This document shows positions 1 through 9,158 of a DNA stretch of 54,208 nt, in pieces; within the stretch, counting starts at the first letter, position 1; each line of letters opens with the position of its first letter. Both the position numbers and the translations under genes were made by a program. Below the pieces are notes generated by a model that saw only the letters and a list, made by a program, of their open reading frames with translations, ran no database searches and had not been told where the DNA came from. Origin of the DNA: Curtobacterium caseinilyticum (GTDB lineage: Bacteria; Actinomycetota; Actinomycetes; Actinomycetales; Microbacteriaceae); NCBI RefSeq assembly GCF_030363035.1, contig NZ_JAUCMN010000014.1:1-54208 (forward strand), written 5' to 3'.

Positions 1-1600
<1,600 letters not shown>

Positions 1601-1616
1601 CCCGTACCGCACCACC

Positions 1617-1657
1617 ACGAACGGGAGCCCCTGCCGCGAGCGGGGGCTCCCGTTCGT
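1617..1657 (+). terminator. rho-independent-type hairpin after argG
   Basis: A perfect 15-bp inverted repeat (1617-1631 with 1643-1657) lies 16 bases after the argG stop. There is no T-run, as is common in actinomycetes. Confidence 0.75.
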
Positions 1658-1693
1658 CGTGCGGGCGTGTGCACACGTGCACCTCGTGCGTGC

Positions 1694-1808
1694 GCATCGT
1701 GCGACGTTGCACCCGTCGATCGACGCGCGCGATGTCGTTCGATGCGCGTGCATCCGTTGCGTTCGCATCGTGCGCCATGGCACCTGTCGATCGACGCGTG
1801 CGATGTCG
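1694..1808. repeat. two 44-bp direct repeats with an internal palindrome
   Basis: Blocks 1694-1737 and 1765-1808 differ at only 5 of 44 positions. Each holds the perfect palindrome GTCGATCGAC flanked by partly complementary GCATCGTGCG and CGCGATG segments. They sit between two terminator hairpins in a convergent intergenic region with no convincing gene. Confidence 0.7.
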
Positions 1809-1838
1809 CGAACCGCGGTCGGACCCACGCACCCCGTG

Positions 1839-1884
1839 ACGGACGGGAGGCGCGGTGCCAGCCGGCACCGCGCCTCCCGTCCGT
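1839..1884. terminator. GGACGGGAGGCGCGG-type hairpin, bidirectional
   Basis: A perfect 20-bp stem (1839-1858 with 1865-1884, 6-base loop) lies just beyond the end of the permease gene and faces argG. The same core recurs at 4792-4838 and 36642-36691. Confidence 0.75.
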
Positions 1885-1895
1885 CGTCGGTGCGA

Positions 1896-3032
1896 CTACC
1901 GCCGCTCGGCCGTCTCCGGCCGCTTCTTCCGCCACGGCAGTGCGGGCTGGTCCGGCCCGTCCCACACCTGCACGGCGCCCCACGCCGCTGCCAGGAGCGG
2001 CACCGAGATGATCGCGCCGGTGATCCCGGCGAGCACCGTGCCGGCCGTCAGACCGATGAGGATGACCAGGCCGTGCAGCTTGAGCGTCTTGCCCATCAGG
2101 ACCGGCTGCAGCAGGTTGCCCTCGAGCTGGTTCACGAGCACCACGATGCCGACCACGATGAGGGCGGCCACCGGTCCGTTGGCGACCAGGGCGACGAGCG
2201 CGGCGAGGATCCCGGCCGCGGTCGCGCCGACGATCGGGATGAACGCGGTGATGAACACGACCACGGCCAGGGGGAGCGCGAGCGGGACACCGATGATCGC
2301 CAGTCCGACACCGATGCCGACCGCGTCGACCGCTGCGACGCTCGCAGTACCCCGGACGTACCCGCCCAGCGTGTGCACGACACGGTCGCCCACCCGACGA
2401 GCCCGCTCGTACCGGGCGCCCGTGAAGGGGCGGAGCAGGAACTCCCAGATCGCGGGGCCGTCCTTGAGGAAGAAGAAGAGCACCACGATCATCAGGACCA
2501 GGCCGGTCAGGAAGTTGGCCGTGGCGGACGCGCCCGCCAGCGCCCCCGTCCCGAACTGCGAGCTGGTGAGGAAGTCCTGCACGCCCTTCACCGCCTGGTC
2601 CACCTGCTGGTCGGAGATCGAGAACGGCAGGTGCGCGGCGAAGTCCTGCAGCTGGCCGAACCCGCGGATCGCCGACTTCTGCAGATCGGGCCACTGGGAG
2701 ATGACGGCGACGACGATCAGCCAACCGACCAGACCGAGCACGACGAGCACGCCGAGCAGGACCGCGAGGGTCGCGAGCACCGAGGGCACCTTGTGGCGGC
2801 GGAGCCAGGACACGACCGGGTGCATGGCCGACGCGATGATGAGCGCGAGGAGCACCGGGATCGTGACGACGCTGAGCGTGGCCGCGGCGTACACGACACC
2901 GATCGCGATCACGAGCACGATGATCACCTGCAGGCACCGGGTCGCCAGACTGCCGAAGCCGTCGGTCCACTTGCGGACGAACGGGCCGGGCGCAGCGTCG
3001 GAGGGGGCGGCGGTGTTGCCGAACAGGGGCAT
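1896..3032 (-). CDS. AI-2E family transporter (UPF0118/PerM type)
   Basis: An integral membrane protein of 378 residues. It has a pair of hydrophobic segments near residues 30-70, another near 80-110, a soluble stretch around 110-170, then long hydrophobic segments to the C-terminus. The family-typical region reads VVFITAFIPIVGATAAG and VNQLEGNLLQPVLMG. Members export autoinducer-2-like molecules or act as Na+/H+ antiporters, and the substrate cannot be read from the sequence. The start is ATG at 3032 because GAGGAG precedes it by 4 bases; the longer upstream reading has no such site. It ends convergently with argG across a repeat-rich spacer. Confidence 0.88.
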   Translation of the reverse strand: MPLFGNTAAPSDAAPGPFVRKWTDGFGSLATRCLQVIIVLVIAIGVVYAAATLSVVTIPVLLALIIASAMHPVVSWLRRHKVPSVLATLAVLLGVLVVLGLVGWLIVVAVISQWPDLQKSAIRGFGQLQDFAAHLPFSISDQQVDQAVKGVQDFLTSSQFGTGALAGASATANFLTGLVLMIVVLFFFLKDGPAIWEFLLRPFTGARYERARRVGDRVVHTLGGYVRGTASVAAVDAVGIGVGLAIIGVPLALPLAVVVFITAFIPIVGATAAGILAALVALVANGPVAALIVVGIVVLVNQLEGNLLQPVLMGKTLKLHGLVILIGLTAGTVLAGITGAIISVPLLAAAWGAVQVWDGPDQPALPWRKKRPETAERR

Positions 3033-3296
3033 GTGGCTCCTCGGTGGTGGGCGGGACCACCACGCTACCGACGCGGTCACCCCTCGGACGGAGGTCGGTC
3101 GTGCCGGCGTCGGCGTCCGCCGTCGCCGGTAAGCGCATCGGCCTCGACGCGCAGTGCACCCACTCCTACGCTGGTCGTACCGGGTTCTCCTTCAGGGTTC
3201 CGTCGTCACGATGCCCTCGCGGTCCGCGAGGTCTGGCGCAGCGGGACGGCCCGGTCGGATCCGGAGTGTGCACCACTCCGATGAAGGGCTGGTCCC

Positions 3297-3404
3297 ATGA
3301 CCGCCATGCACTGCCACTGTGGCACGCACCTCGACTTCTCGGCGGGCCAGACCCGCACCCCCGCTTCCTCGTTCGCGTCCACGACCCTGGCGGTGCTCTC
3401 GTGA
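3297..3404 (+). CDS. small hypothetical protein, Cys/His-containing
   Basis: A 35-residue ORF beginning MTAMHCHCGTHLDFSAG. AAGGG lies 8 bases before its ATG, and G/C third positions match real genes nearby. It ends in TGA overlapping the GTG of the next ORF (GTGA), suggesting translational coupling. The HCHCGTH cluster near the N-terminus could bind metal (inference). No family is recognised. Confidence 0.45.
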   Translation: MTAMHCHCGTHLDFSAGQTRTPASSFASTTLAVLS

Positions 3405-3568
3405 CGCCCCGCCCCACGGAGGACTGGCACCGACACGGCCTCCGCTCGCCGGACGAGGTCGCGGACATGATCGCCGAGCGCGTCGGCGGCACCTCCGACG
3501 CCACCGTCCCGGCCGGTGCGGAGCACGACGAGCCGTCCTACGCGGACTTCCTGGGCGAGCAGGTCTGA
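3401..3568 (+). CDS. small hypothetical protein
   Basis: A 55-residue acidic protein starting at GTG 3401, overlapping the preceding small ORF by 4 bases. It contains RSPDEVADMIAERVGG and ends SYADFLGEQV. Nearly every third codon position is G or C, which argues for real coding. A longer in-frame reading extends upstream to 3044, but it lacks a ribosome site and runs into the promoter area of the permease gene. No known family is recognised. Confidence 0.5.
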   Translation: MTPRPTEDWHRHGLRSPDEVADMIAERVGGTSDATVPAGAEHDEPSYADFLGEQV

Positions 3569-3703
3569 CACCGCGGCGGTCTGCTCGAGCGTGACCCGAA
3601 CGGGGGGCTCGCTGCGACGTCCGCTCAGGTGAACAATGCTCGGCAAGGGGCAGTCACGCCCCGTCCGCCTCACCAGCGGATGCCGGATCAGGGAGGACCC
3701 GAC

Positions 3704-3871
3704 GTGCACGACCACGACACTCACCCGTTCGACCGACACATCGGCCCGCCGCACGTCGAGCGGTTCCGCCTCACGCGGACCGACGAGATGCTGCGGGTCG
3801 TCTGCACGTGCGCGATCGGGGCGGACCACGACAACACCATCCGGCACGCGGGTGCCGTCGTCACGAGCTGA
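3704..3871 (+). CDS. small hypothetical protein with CTC motif
   Basis: A 55-residue ORF beginning at GTG 3704, preceded at 7 bases by GGGAGG. It is His-rich at the N-terminus ([16 protein letters not shown]) and carries [13 protein letters not shown]. Codon bias is like that of neighbouring genes. It lies between the other small ORFs and nadE. An ATG at 3680 in the same frame is the alternative start. Function unknown; a metal-binding role is only suggested by the His/Cys content. Confidence 0.5.
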   Translation: MHDHDTHPFDRHIGPPHVERFRLTRTDEMLRVVCTCAIGADHDNTIRHAGAVVTS

Positions 3872-3935
3872 GGCGTGTCGCGGCAGCCGAGCCGGGTCCT
3901 GCCGGGGAATCCGGACGCGGGCTCGACCGGAGCGC

Positions 3936-3941
3936 GATACT
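3936..3941 (+). promoter_or_regulatory. -10 box (GATACT) of nadE, leaderless
   Basis: GATACT is separated from GTG 3948 by 6 bases, implying a transcript that begins at the start codon. Confidence 0.55.
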
Positions 3942-3947
3942 GGACCG

Positions 3948-4775
3948 GTGCGTGAACTCCAAGCCGCCATCGCCGCGGACCTCGACGTCCAGCCGACCAT
4001 CGACCCGGAGCAGGAGATCGCCCGCCGCGTCGGGTTCCTGCGGGACTACCTGACCACCACCGGCGCGAAGGGCTTCGTCCTCGCCGTCAGCGGCGGCCAG
4101 GACTCCACGCTCGCCGGGCGACTGGTCCAGCTCGCGGTCGAGTCGCTGCGGGCCGAGGGTCGCGAGGTCGCGTTCGTCACCGTGCGCATGCCGTACCGCG
4201 TGCAGGCCGACGAGGACGATGCCCAGCTCGCCCTGCGGTTCATCGCGGCCGACCCGGGGATCGTCGTGAACATCGAGCACGGCGTCGACGGGGTCGTGCA
4301 GGACACCGCGGCCTCCGGGGTCGAGCTGAGCGACTTCGTCAAGGGCAACGTCAAGGCCCGCATGCGCATGGTCGCCCAGTACGCGGTGGCCGGGCAGCAG
4401 GGGCTCCTGGTCGTCGGGACGGACCACGCGGCCGAGGCCGTGACCGGCTTCTTCACGAAGTACGGCGACGGCGGCGTCGACCTCACCCCGTTGACCGGGC
4501 TGACGAAGACCCAGGGGCGGCAGCTGCTGGAGCACCTCGGTGCGCCCGCACGCCTGTACGAGAAGGCCCCGACGGCCGACCTGCTCGACGACCTGCCCGG
4601 TCAGACGGACGAGGCGAACCTCGGCCTGACCTACGCCGAGATCGACGCGTACCTGCAGGGGCACGAGGTACCGGACGAGGTCGCCGAGGCCATCGAGACG
4701 CGCTACCGCGCGACCGAGCACAAGCGTCGCGTCCCCGCGACACCGTTCGACAGCTGGTGGCAGCAGGGCGCCTAG
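3948..4775 (+). CDS. nadE: ammonia-dependent NAD+ synthetase
   Basis: It converts nicotinic acid adenine dinucleotide, ammonia and ATP to NAD+, the last step of NAD synthesis. The 275-residue length equals the E. coli enzyme. The PP-loop SGGQDST is at about residues 48-54. Other family blocks are [29 protein letters not shown] and the C-terminal TEHKRRVP. There is no glutaminase (nitrilase) domain, so ammonia must come from outside the polypeptide. The GTG start is fixed by the leaderless promoter and by alignment to the family N-terminus. It is followed by a hairpin terminator, so it is probably monocistronic. Confidence 0.95.
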   Translation: MRELQAAIAADLDVQPTIDPEQEIARRVGFLRDYLTTTGAKGFVLAVSGGQDSTLAGRLVQLAVESLRAEGREVAFVTVRMPYRVQADEDDAQLALRFIAADPGIVVNIEHGVDGVVQDTAASGVELSDFVKGNVKARMRMVAQYAVAGQQGLLVVGTDHAAEAVTGFFTKYGDGGVDLTPLTGLTKTQGRQLLEHLGAPARLYEKAPTADLLDDLPGQTDEANLGLTYAEIDAYLQGHEVPDEVAEAIETRYRATEHKRRVPATPFDSWWQQGA

Positions 4776-4791
4776 GCGCCCTGCGAGCTCC

Positions 4792-4838
4792 GGACGGGAG
4801 GCGCGGTGCAGGTCGGACCTGCACCGCGCCTCCCGTCC
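4792..4838 (+). terminator. GGACGGGAGGCGCGG-type hairpin after nadE
   Basis: A near-perfect palindrome of about 22 bp per arm with almost no loop, 17 bases after the nadE stop. Same core sequence as the hairpins at 1839 and 36642. Confidence 0.75.
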
Positions 4839-4860
4839 GTGCCCGCTGCGTCTTCCCTCG

Positions 4861-4920
4861 CTCACTGCGTGCTCCCCGGGCTCGCTGGGTCCTCCCCGGC
4901 CTCGCCGCGTCCTCCCCGGC
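4861..4920 (+). repeat. 20-bp tandem repeat, 3 units
   Basis: Units at 4861-4880, 4881-4900 and 4901-4920 share the pattern CTCGCYGSGTCCTCCCCGGC; degenerate partial units flank them. The array lies in the spacer upstream of the flotillin-like gene. Confidence 0.65.
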
Positions 4921-5053
4921 CTCGCCTCGCCGTCCACAGGCCCGGTCGCGGGGCTGTCGGCGCTGGTCGCGTGGCTCCTAGGATGACCCCAACGGAACAA
5001 CAGATGCGGACTCCCGGGCGCGACCGACCGTGACCGGCCCGCTGGGGGGAACC

Positions 5054-6502
5054 ATGGAAGTCCTGCTCGCGCTCGGCGCCGTCCCGCTCGTCATCGTCGG
5101 GATCATCGTCCTCGCCGTGATCGCGCTCGTGTACGCCAAGCTCGTCTACCGCAATGCCGGTGCGGACGAGGCGCTCATCATCACCGGCAAGCGATCGCGC
5201 AAGGTGAAGAACCCCGACGGCACCGAGACCGTCGAGTCCGGCATCAAGGTCGTCCTCGGCGCGGGGGTGCTCGTCCGGCCGTTCTTCGAACGGGTCGCGA
5301 AGATCTCGCTGTCGTCGCGGGCGATCGACATCAACGTGAACGCGCAGGACTCCCGCGGCGTCACGATCGACGTCGAGGCCGTTGCGCTCGTCAAGGTCGG
5401 CGAGGCCGACGCCTCGATCCGGGCTGCGGCACAGCGCTTCCTCGGCCAGGAGAAGAAGATCGACGACTTCGCGCGCGAGGTCCTGTCCGGCTCGCTCCGT
5501 GCATCCATCGGCGCGACCGACGTGTCGACGATCATCCGGAATCGTGACCAGCTCACGGTCGCCGTCCTCGACGTCGCCAAGGATGCCCTGCACAGCCAGG
5601 GGCTCGACGTCGACTCGTTCGAGATCAAGGGCATCTCGGACCGCAACGACTACATCAGCGACCTCGGTCGAGCCGAGCGGGCACGCGTGCGGCTCGAGGC
5701 CGAGAACGCCGAGGCGCAGGCCGACCGCGAAGCGCGCGAGGCCCGAGCCACAGCCGACCAGGCGATCGCCGAGGCGGAGAACACGCTCGCCATCCGCCGT
5801 GCCGCGCTGCAGCTCGACGCCGACCGCGCGTCGGCCGAGGCCGCTGCCGCCGGCCCGCTCGCGCAGGCCCGTGCTTCGCAGGGCGTCGTCGAGCAGGAGC
5901 AGATCACGGCGCAGAAGCGGGCCGAGCTCCGTCGTGCCGAGCTGGAGTCCGAGGTCTCCGCCGTCGCCGAGGCGAACGCGCGGAAGACCCGGGTCGAGGC
6001 CGAGGCTGCCGCCGCTGCCCAGGTCGAGACCGCCCGAGCGCAAGCCGAAGCGCGACGCATCTCCGCCGAGGCGGTCGCCGCCGAGGCCCAGGCCGAGGCC
6101 GCAGCCCGCAAGCTCGCCGCCGACGCCTCTCGTGCCGAGGGGGAGGCGGCCGCCGACGCGATCCGCGCGAAGGGTCAGGCGGAGGCCGACGCGACCAAGG
6201 CACAGGCCGACGCACTCGCGCAGCACTCCGAGGCGGTGCTCCGGGTGAAGGCCATCGAGACGCTGCCGAGCATCGCTCGCGAGCTCGCCGCACCGATGGG
6301 CAACATCGACAAGCTCACGGTGGTGTCCTCGGACGGCGCCGGCGCCCTGTCGAAGAGCGTCGTGAGCCAGTTCAGCGAGGTCGACGCGCTGCTCGGCACC
6401 ACCGCCGGGTTCACGCTGAGCGACATCGTGAAGAGCAGCACGACCGGTCAGGCTGCGGCACGCGCCGTCGCACGCGAGCAGGAGACCGTGCCGGGCGACT
6501 GA
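5054..6502 (+). CDS. flotillin-like SPFH-domain membrane protein
   Basis: A 482-residue protein with one N-terminal membrane segment (about residues 4-30, rich in V/I/L), an SPFH/prohibitin-homology region (about 40-230), a long Ala/Glu coiled-coil dense in AEA repeats (about 230-410), and a C-terminal tail with the flotillin-typical block KAIETLPSIARELAAPMGNIDKL. Flotillins organise membrane microdomains and scaffold signalling or transport complexes. The ATG at 5054 has GGGGGGA immediately upstream; an earlier GTG at 5030 is in frame but lacks a site. A terminator follows. The partner NfeD-type protease often linked to such genes is not seen nearby. Confidence 0.85.
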   Translation: MEVLLALGAVPLVIVGIIVLAVIALVYAKLVYRNAGADEALIITGKRSRKVKNPDGTETVESGIKVVLGAGVLVRPFFERVAKISLSSRAIDINVNAQDSRGVTIDVEAVALVKVGEADASIRAAAQRFLGQEKKIDDFAREVLSGSLRASIGATDVSTIIRNRDQLTVAVLDVAKDALHSQGLDVDSFEIKGISDRNDYISDLGRAERARVRLEAENAEAQADREAREARATADQAIAEAENTLAIRRAALQLDADRASAEAAAAGPLAQARASQGVVEQEQITAQKRAELRRAELESEVSAVAEANARKTRVEAEAAAAAQVETARAQAEARRISAEAVAAEAQAEAAARKLAADASRAEGEAAADAIRAKGQAEADATKAQADALAQHSEAVLRVKAIETLPSIARELAAPMGNIDKLTVVSSDGAGALSKSVVSQFSEVDALLGTTAGFTLSDIVKSSTTGQAAARAVAREQETVPGD

Positions 6503-6520
6503 CCGGCGGGCACCGACGCC

Positions 6521-6561
6521 ACGACGGGCGCGAGCGGGTCATCCCCGTTCGCGCCCGTCGT
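6521..6561. terminator. hairpin between convergent genes
   Basis: An 18-bp stem (6521-6538 with 6544-6561, one G-U) lies 18 bases after the flotillin-like gene and beyond the end of the opposing hypothetical gene. Its right arm is part of a 26-bp direct repeat. Confidence 0.7.
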
Positions 6562-6612
6562 CGTCCTGGTGGGCGAGCGGCTCAGTCCCGTTCGCGCCCG
6601 TCGTCGTCCTGG
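6544..6612. repeat. 26-bp direct repeat copying a gene end
   Basis: Blocks 6544-6569 and 6587-6612 are identical. The second encodes part of the last codons of the leftward hypothetical gene (QDDDGRERD region). The first lies downstream and forms one arm of the terminator hairpin. Confidence 0.75.
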
Positions 6613-7058
6613 CGGCGCTGCTGCCCGCCCGCGTCCTCGCGCTGACCGGCGTCCTCGCGCCGCTCTGCATCCTCGGCGTGGCCCGCATCCTCGGCGTGGT
6701 CCGCCTCCTCGATGTGGCCAGCGGCGTCGCGCTCGGCTGCGAGTCGCTGCTGCCAGACCACGCTCCGCGCGGCACCTTCGAGGACGCCCTCCACGCTGCC
6801 ACCGGTCTTCGCCGCCAGCGCGCCACTGAGGCCCGCGGTGAGCGTGCCACCAGCGGCAGCCAGGCGCTCGACCACCTCTTCCTGGCGGGGGGTCAGCGGT
6901 TCGTCGACCATGCTGTCCACGGTCTCCCGGATGTTCTCCTCGCTCGCGTCGAGCGCGGCCTCGTCGCCTGCGTGCAGGGCCGCGGCCTCGCCGACGACGA
7001 CGAGTCCGAGCCGTGCGGCGTCGTCCTCCGGGCGGGGGTGTTCGTTCTCGTCGGTCAT
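6582..7058 (-). CDS. hypothetical acidic protein with repetitive C-terminus
   Basis: A 158-residue soluble protein. The N-terminal two thirds contain RLGLVVVGEAAALHAGDEAAL, TVDSMVDEPLTPRQEEVVER and an Ala/Gly stretch (GGTLTAGLSGALAAKTGG). The last 45 residues are a degenerate EDAG/HAEDAE/REDAG repeat of charged residues. The start is ATG 7058, with TACCGT 7 bases upstream indicating a leaderless transcript. No family is recognised. It may be a stress-associated, intrinsically disordered protein (weak inference from composition). Confidence 0.7.
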   Translation of the reverse strand: MTDENEHPRPEDDAARLGLVVVGEAAALHAGDEAALDASEENIRETVDSMVDEPLTPRQEEVVERLAAAGGTLTAGLSGALAAKTGGSVEGVLEGAARSVVWQQRLAAERDAAGHIEEADHAEDAGHAEDAERREDAGQREDAGGQQRRQDDDGRERD

Positions 7059-7065
7059 GTCGCGG

Positions 7066-7071
7066 ACGGTA
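7066..7071 (-). promoter_or_regulatory. -10 box (TACCGT), leaderless
   Basis: On the minus strand TACCGT is 7 bases before ATG 7058. Confidence 0.5.
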
Positions 7072-7149
7072 CGCCGACGACCATGAGTGCCCGACGTGTC
7101 CCGTGCCCCCCGGCCCAGCGGGAGCGGCGGCGCGGGATCCCGCCCGGAA

Positions 7150-7209
7150 CGACGAACTCCCCGGCTCACGGTGGGCACCGTGGACCGGGGAGTTCGTCGA
7201 CCGCCGACG
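7150..7209 (-). terminator. nested hairpin after GlsB-like gene
   Basis: A 15-bp outer stem (7150-7164 with 7195-7209) encloses a second inverted repeat (CACGGT/CACCGTG). It lies 32 bases downstream of the leftward gene ending at 7242. Confidence 0.7.
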
Positions 7210-7241
7210 CCCCCGCGTCGGTCAGCTGCGTCCGCGAGGGA

Positions 7242-7517
7242 TCAGCGGCGGGCGCCGCGACCGGCGAAGCGCGTGTAGAGGAACAGCACGATGACGGCAC
7301 CGATGATCGAGCCGATGATGCCGGCCGGCTGGAAGAAGCCGTCCATCGGGTCGTGCTGGAAGATCAGGAAACCGAGGAAGCCGCCGACGAACGACCCGAT
7401 GATGCCGAGGACGATCGTCATGAGGATCGACATGTGCTGCTTGCCGGGGATGATCAGGCGGGCGAGGGCGCCGGCGATGAGGCCGATGATGATGAGGCTG
7501 ATGATGAGACCGAGCAC
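7242..7517 (-). CDS. GlsB/YeaQ/YmgE family membrane protein
   Basis: A 91-residue very hydrophobic protein with three predicted membrane segments and glycine-rich turns. The pattern LIAGALARLIIPGKQ followed by IVLGIIGSFVGGFLG and GIIGSIIGAVIVLFLYTRF is characteristic of the transglycosylase-associated protein family. Members are general stress-induced inner-membrane proteins of unknown mechanism. The start is GTG at 7517 with AAGGAGG upstream, a strong ribosome site. The gene stands alone, with a terminator hairpin behind it. Confidence 0.9.
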   Translation of the reverse strand: MLGLIISLIIIGLIAGALARLIIPGKQHMSILMTIVLGIIGSFVGGFLGFLIFQHDPMDGFFQPAGIIGSIIGAVIVLFLYTRFAGRGARR

Positions 7518-7654
7518 GGTGTCCTCCTTGTGTCGGACCTTGCCGCGGTCAGGGGTGTCCGCGGTCGTGGTCAGGTGCCGATTGAACTCCGCGGTTCCTC
7601 AGCGCGCACTCAGCCTGCGTGGAGGTACAGCACCGGACGGCAGCCCCGCCCCGG

Positions 7655-7918
7655 TCAGACCGCGCCGGTCGCCTCGAGCTCGGCCTGCAGCTCCGCGTCC
7701 GACGGTTCGACGAAGTGCTTGCCGTTCGGTAGCACCACGACGGGGATGTTCTTGCGCCCGCTGATCGCCTCGGCACGGTCCGCCGCCGACAGGTCCGCCT
7801 CGACGTCCACGTACTCGTAGTCCACACCGAGCCGATCGAGCAGCGCCTTCGATCGCCGGCAGTCGCGGCACCAGTCCGCACCGAACATGGTCACCTTGTC
7901 GAACGTCGCGTCAGTCAT
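7655..7918 (-). CDS. mycoredoxin-like glutaredoxin
   Basis: An 87-residue thioredoxin-fold protein. It has the redox motif WCRDC near residues 16-20, the cis-proline block NIPVVVLPNG, and a C-terminal helix. In actinobacteria such proteins reduce mycothiol mixed disulfides; reduction of ribonucleotide reductase (NrdH-like) is the alternative. The middle residues RD of the CxxC are unlike the GYC of classical Mrx1, so the partner is uncertain. The ATG start at 7918 has TACTGT 6 bases upstream. It is divergent from the PrsW-type protease, and the two promoters share about 70 bases. Confidence 0.85.
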   Translation of the reverse strand: MTDATFDKVTMFGADWCRDCRRSKALLDRLGVDYEYVDVEADLSAADRAEAISGRKNIPVVVLPNGKHFVEPSDAELQAELEATGAV

Positions 7919-7924
7919 GTCCTC

Positions 7925-7930
7925 ACAGTA
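7925..7930 (-). promoter_or_regulatory. -10 box (TACTGT) of mycoredoxin gene, leaderless
   Basis: TACTGT on the minus strand lies 6 bases before ATG 7918. Confidence 0.5.
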
Positions 7931-7979
7931 CGTTCAGCAGCCACCGGACATTCCCGCGACGGCCGACCGGACCGGGGAG

Positions 7980-7985
7980 CACGAT
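7980..7985 (+). promoter_or_regulatory. -10 box (CACGAT) of prsW-like gene, leaderless
   Basis: CACGAT lies 6 bases before ATG 7992; it fits the spacing used by other genes in the window. Confidence 0.4.
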
Positions 7986-7991
7986 GGCGCC

Positions 7992-8939
7992 ATGACCGCG
8001 ACGACGGACGGCGCCGACCACCCGCACCACCGCCACGGCTGGTGGTGGAAGACGCTGATCGCCGGGTTCCTGCTCTGGGTGGTGACGATCGTCGTCACCG
8101 TCGTGACGAGCAACACGAACCTCGTGCCGACCATCATCCTGCTCGGGAGCTTCCTGGTGCCCTTCACCGTGGTGCTCTTCGTCATCGAGCGGGTGACGGG
8201 CACGGTGAGCACGATGCAGCTGGTGACGGCGTTCTTCGTCGGAGGCATCCTCGGTGTCCTCGGCGCCTCCCTGCTCGAGGCCGACCTGCGCCAGGGCGCG
8301 TTCATCTTCGTCGTCGTCGGCTTCGTCGAGGAGTTCGTGAAGGCCCTCCTGCTGCTCGTGGTCGGGTGGCGGGTCCGGCCGAAGACCGCGCGGCAGGGTG
8401 CCCTGCTCGGTGCGACCATCGGTGCGGGCTTCGCGGCGTTCGAGTCCGCCGGGTACGCGTTCAACGCGGCGATCACGCAGCGGGGCATCGACCTCGTGTC
8501 ACTGCTGCAGACCGAGGTGGTCCGCGCGGTCCTGTCGCCGGTGGGGCACGTGCTCTGGACGGCGATCATCGGTGCCGTCCTGTTCGGGACGGCCCGGAGC
8601 GGTGCCAGGTTCCGCTGGTCGTGGGGGGTCGCGGTCGCCTACGTCGTCTCGTCGGTGCTGCACGGACTGTGGGACAGCAACGCGACCCTGTCGACGGTCC
8701 TCGCGTTCGTGCTCACCGGCACGCCCTTCTCCGCTGCGGCCTCGGGCTCGGTGCCGCCCGGGCTCGCGGGCTTCGCGACGACGCTCTACGTGGTGGGGCT
8801 GCTCGTCGTGACGGTCATCGGCGTCGTGGTGCTCGTCGGCGTGCTCGTGCACCACCGGCGGATCGACGGCGCCCGTGCCGACCAGCGCGCAGACGCCGCC
8901 CCGGTGTGGGAGACGACCCCGCCGCCGACCGCGCCCTGA
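7992..8939 (+). CDS. PrsW family intramembrane metalloprotease
   Basis: A 315-residue multi-pass membrane protein with about eight hydrophobic segments. The protease signature elements are all visible: EE in GFVEEFVKALLLL, the FESAGYAF block, a His in SPVGHVLW, and LHGLWDS. Family members such as Bacillus PrsW cleave anti-sigma factors; the target here is unknown. The start at ATG 7992 is chosen because of the adjacent -10 box and the short cytoplasmic His-rich N-terminus. The last codons and the stop lie inside a 32-bp tandem repeat, so the C-terminal PPPTAP tail may vary between strains. Confidence 0.88.
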   Translation: MTATTDGADHPHHRHGWWWKTLIAGFLLWVVTIVVTVVTSNTNLVPTIILLGSFLVPFTVVLFVIERVTGTVSTMQLVTAFFVGGILGVLGASLLEADLRQGAFIFVVVGFVEEFVKALLLLVVGWRVRPKTARQGALLGATIGAGFAAFESAGYAFNAAITQRGIDLVSLLQTEVVRAVLSPVGHVLWTAIIGAVLFGTARSGARFRWSWGVAVAYVVSSVLHGLWDSNATLSTVLAFVLTGTPFSAAASGSVPPGLAGFATTLYVVGLLVVTVIGVVVLVGVLVHHRRIDGARADQRADAAPVWETTPPPTAP

Positions 8940-9111
8940 CCCGCACTGCCCGGCCGCCGACCGCGCCCTGACCCGCACGGCCCGGCCGCCGCACGCGCCC
9001 GGACCCGCACGGCCCGGCCGCCGCACGCGCCCGAACCCGCACGGCCCGGCCGCCGCACGCGCCCTGACCCGCACGGCCCGGCCGTCGCACGTGCTCGGAC
9101 CCGCCCGAGCA
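8920..9111 (+). repeat. 32-bp tandem repeat array, 5 units plus degenerate sixth
   Basis: Units start at 8920, 8952, 8984, 9016 and 9048 and share the core CCCGCACGGCCCGGCCGCCG. A sixth unit (9080-9111) is diverged. The array begins inside the prsW-like stop region and ends 35 bases before the -10 box of the next gene. It has no unique spacers, so it is a minisatellite rather than a CRISPR array. Confidence 0.9.
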
Positions 9112-9146
9112 CCGTCCACCGACACGTCCCCGTTCCCCGCGCGCCC

Positions 9147-9152
9147 TACGAT
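9147..9152 (+). promoter_or_regulatory. -10 box (TACGAT) of SahH-like operon, leaderless
   Basis: TACGAT lies 6 bases before ATG 9159. The 32-bp array ends immediately upstream, so any -35 or operator is in or next to the repeats. Confidence 0.6.
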
Positions 9153-9158
9153 GGCCCC

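Noticed and set aside
8920..9111. CRISPR array
   Set aside because: Units are contiguous without unique spacers and no cas genes are present; it is a tandem repeat.
9080..9158. SAM/SAH riboswitch before the SahH-like gene
   Set aside because: The transcript is apparently leaderless and the upstream DNA is tandem repeat; no riboswitch core is seen.
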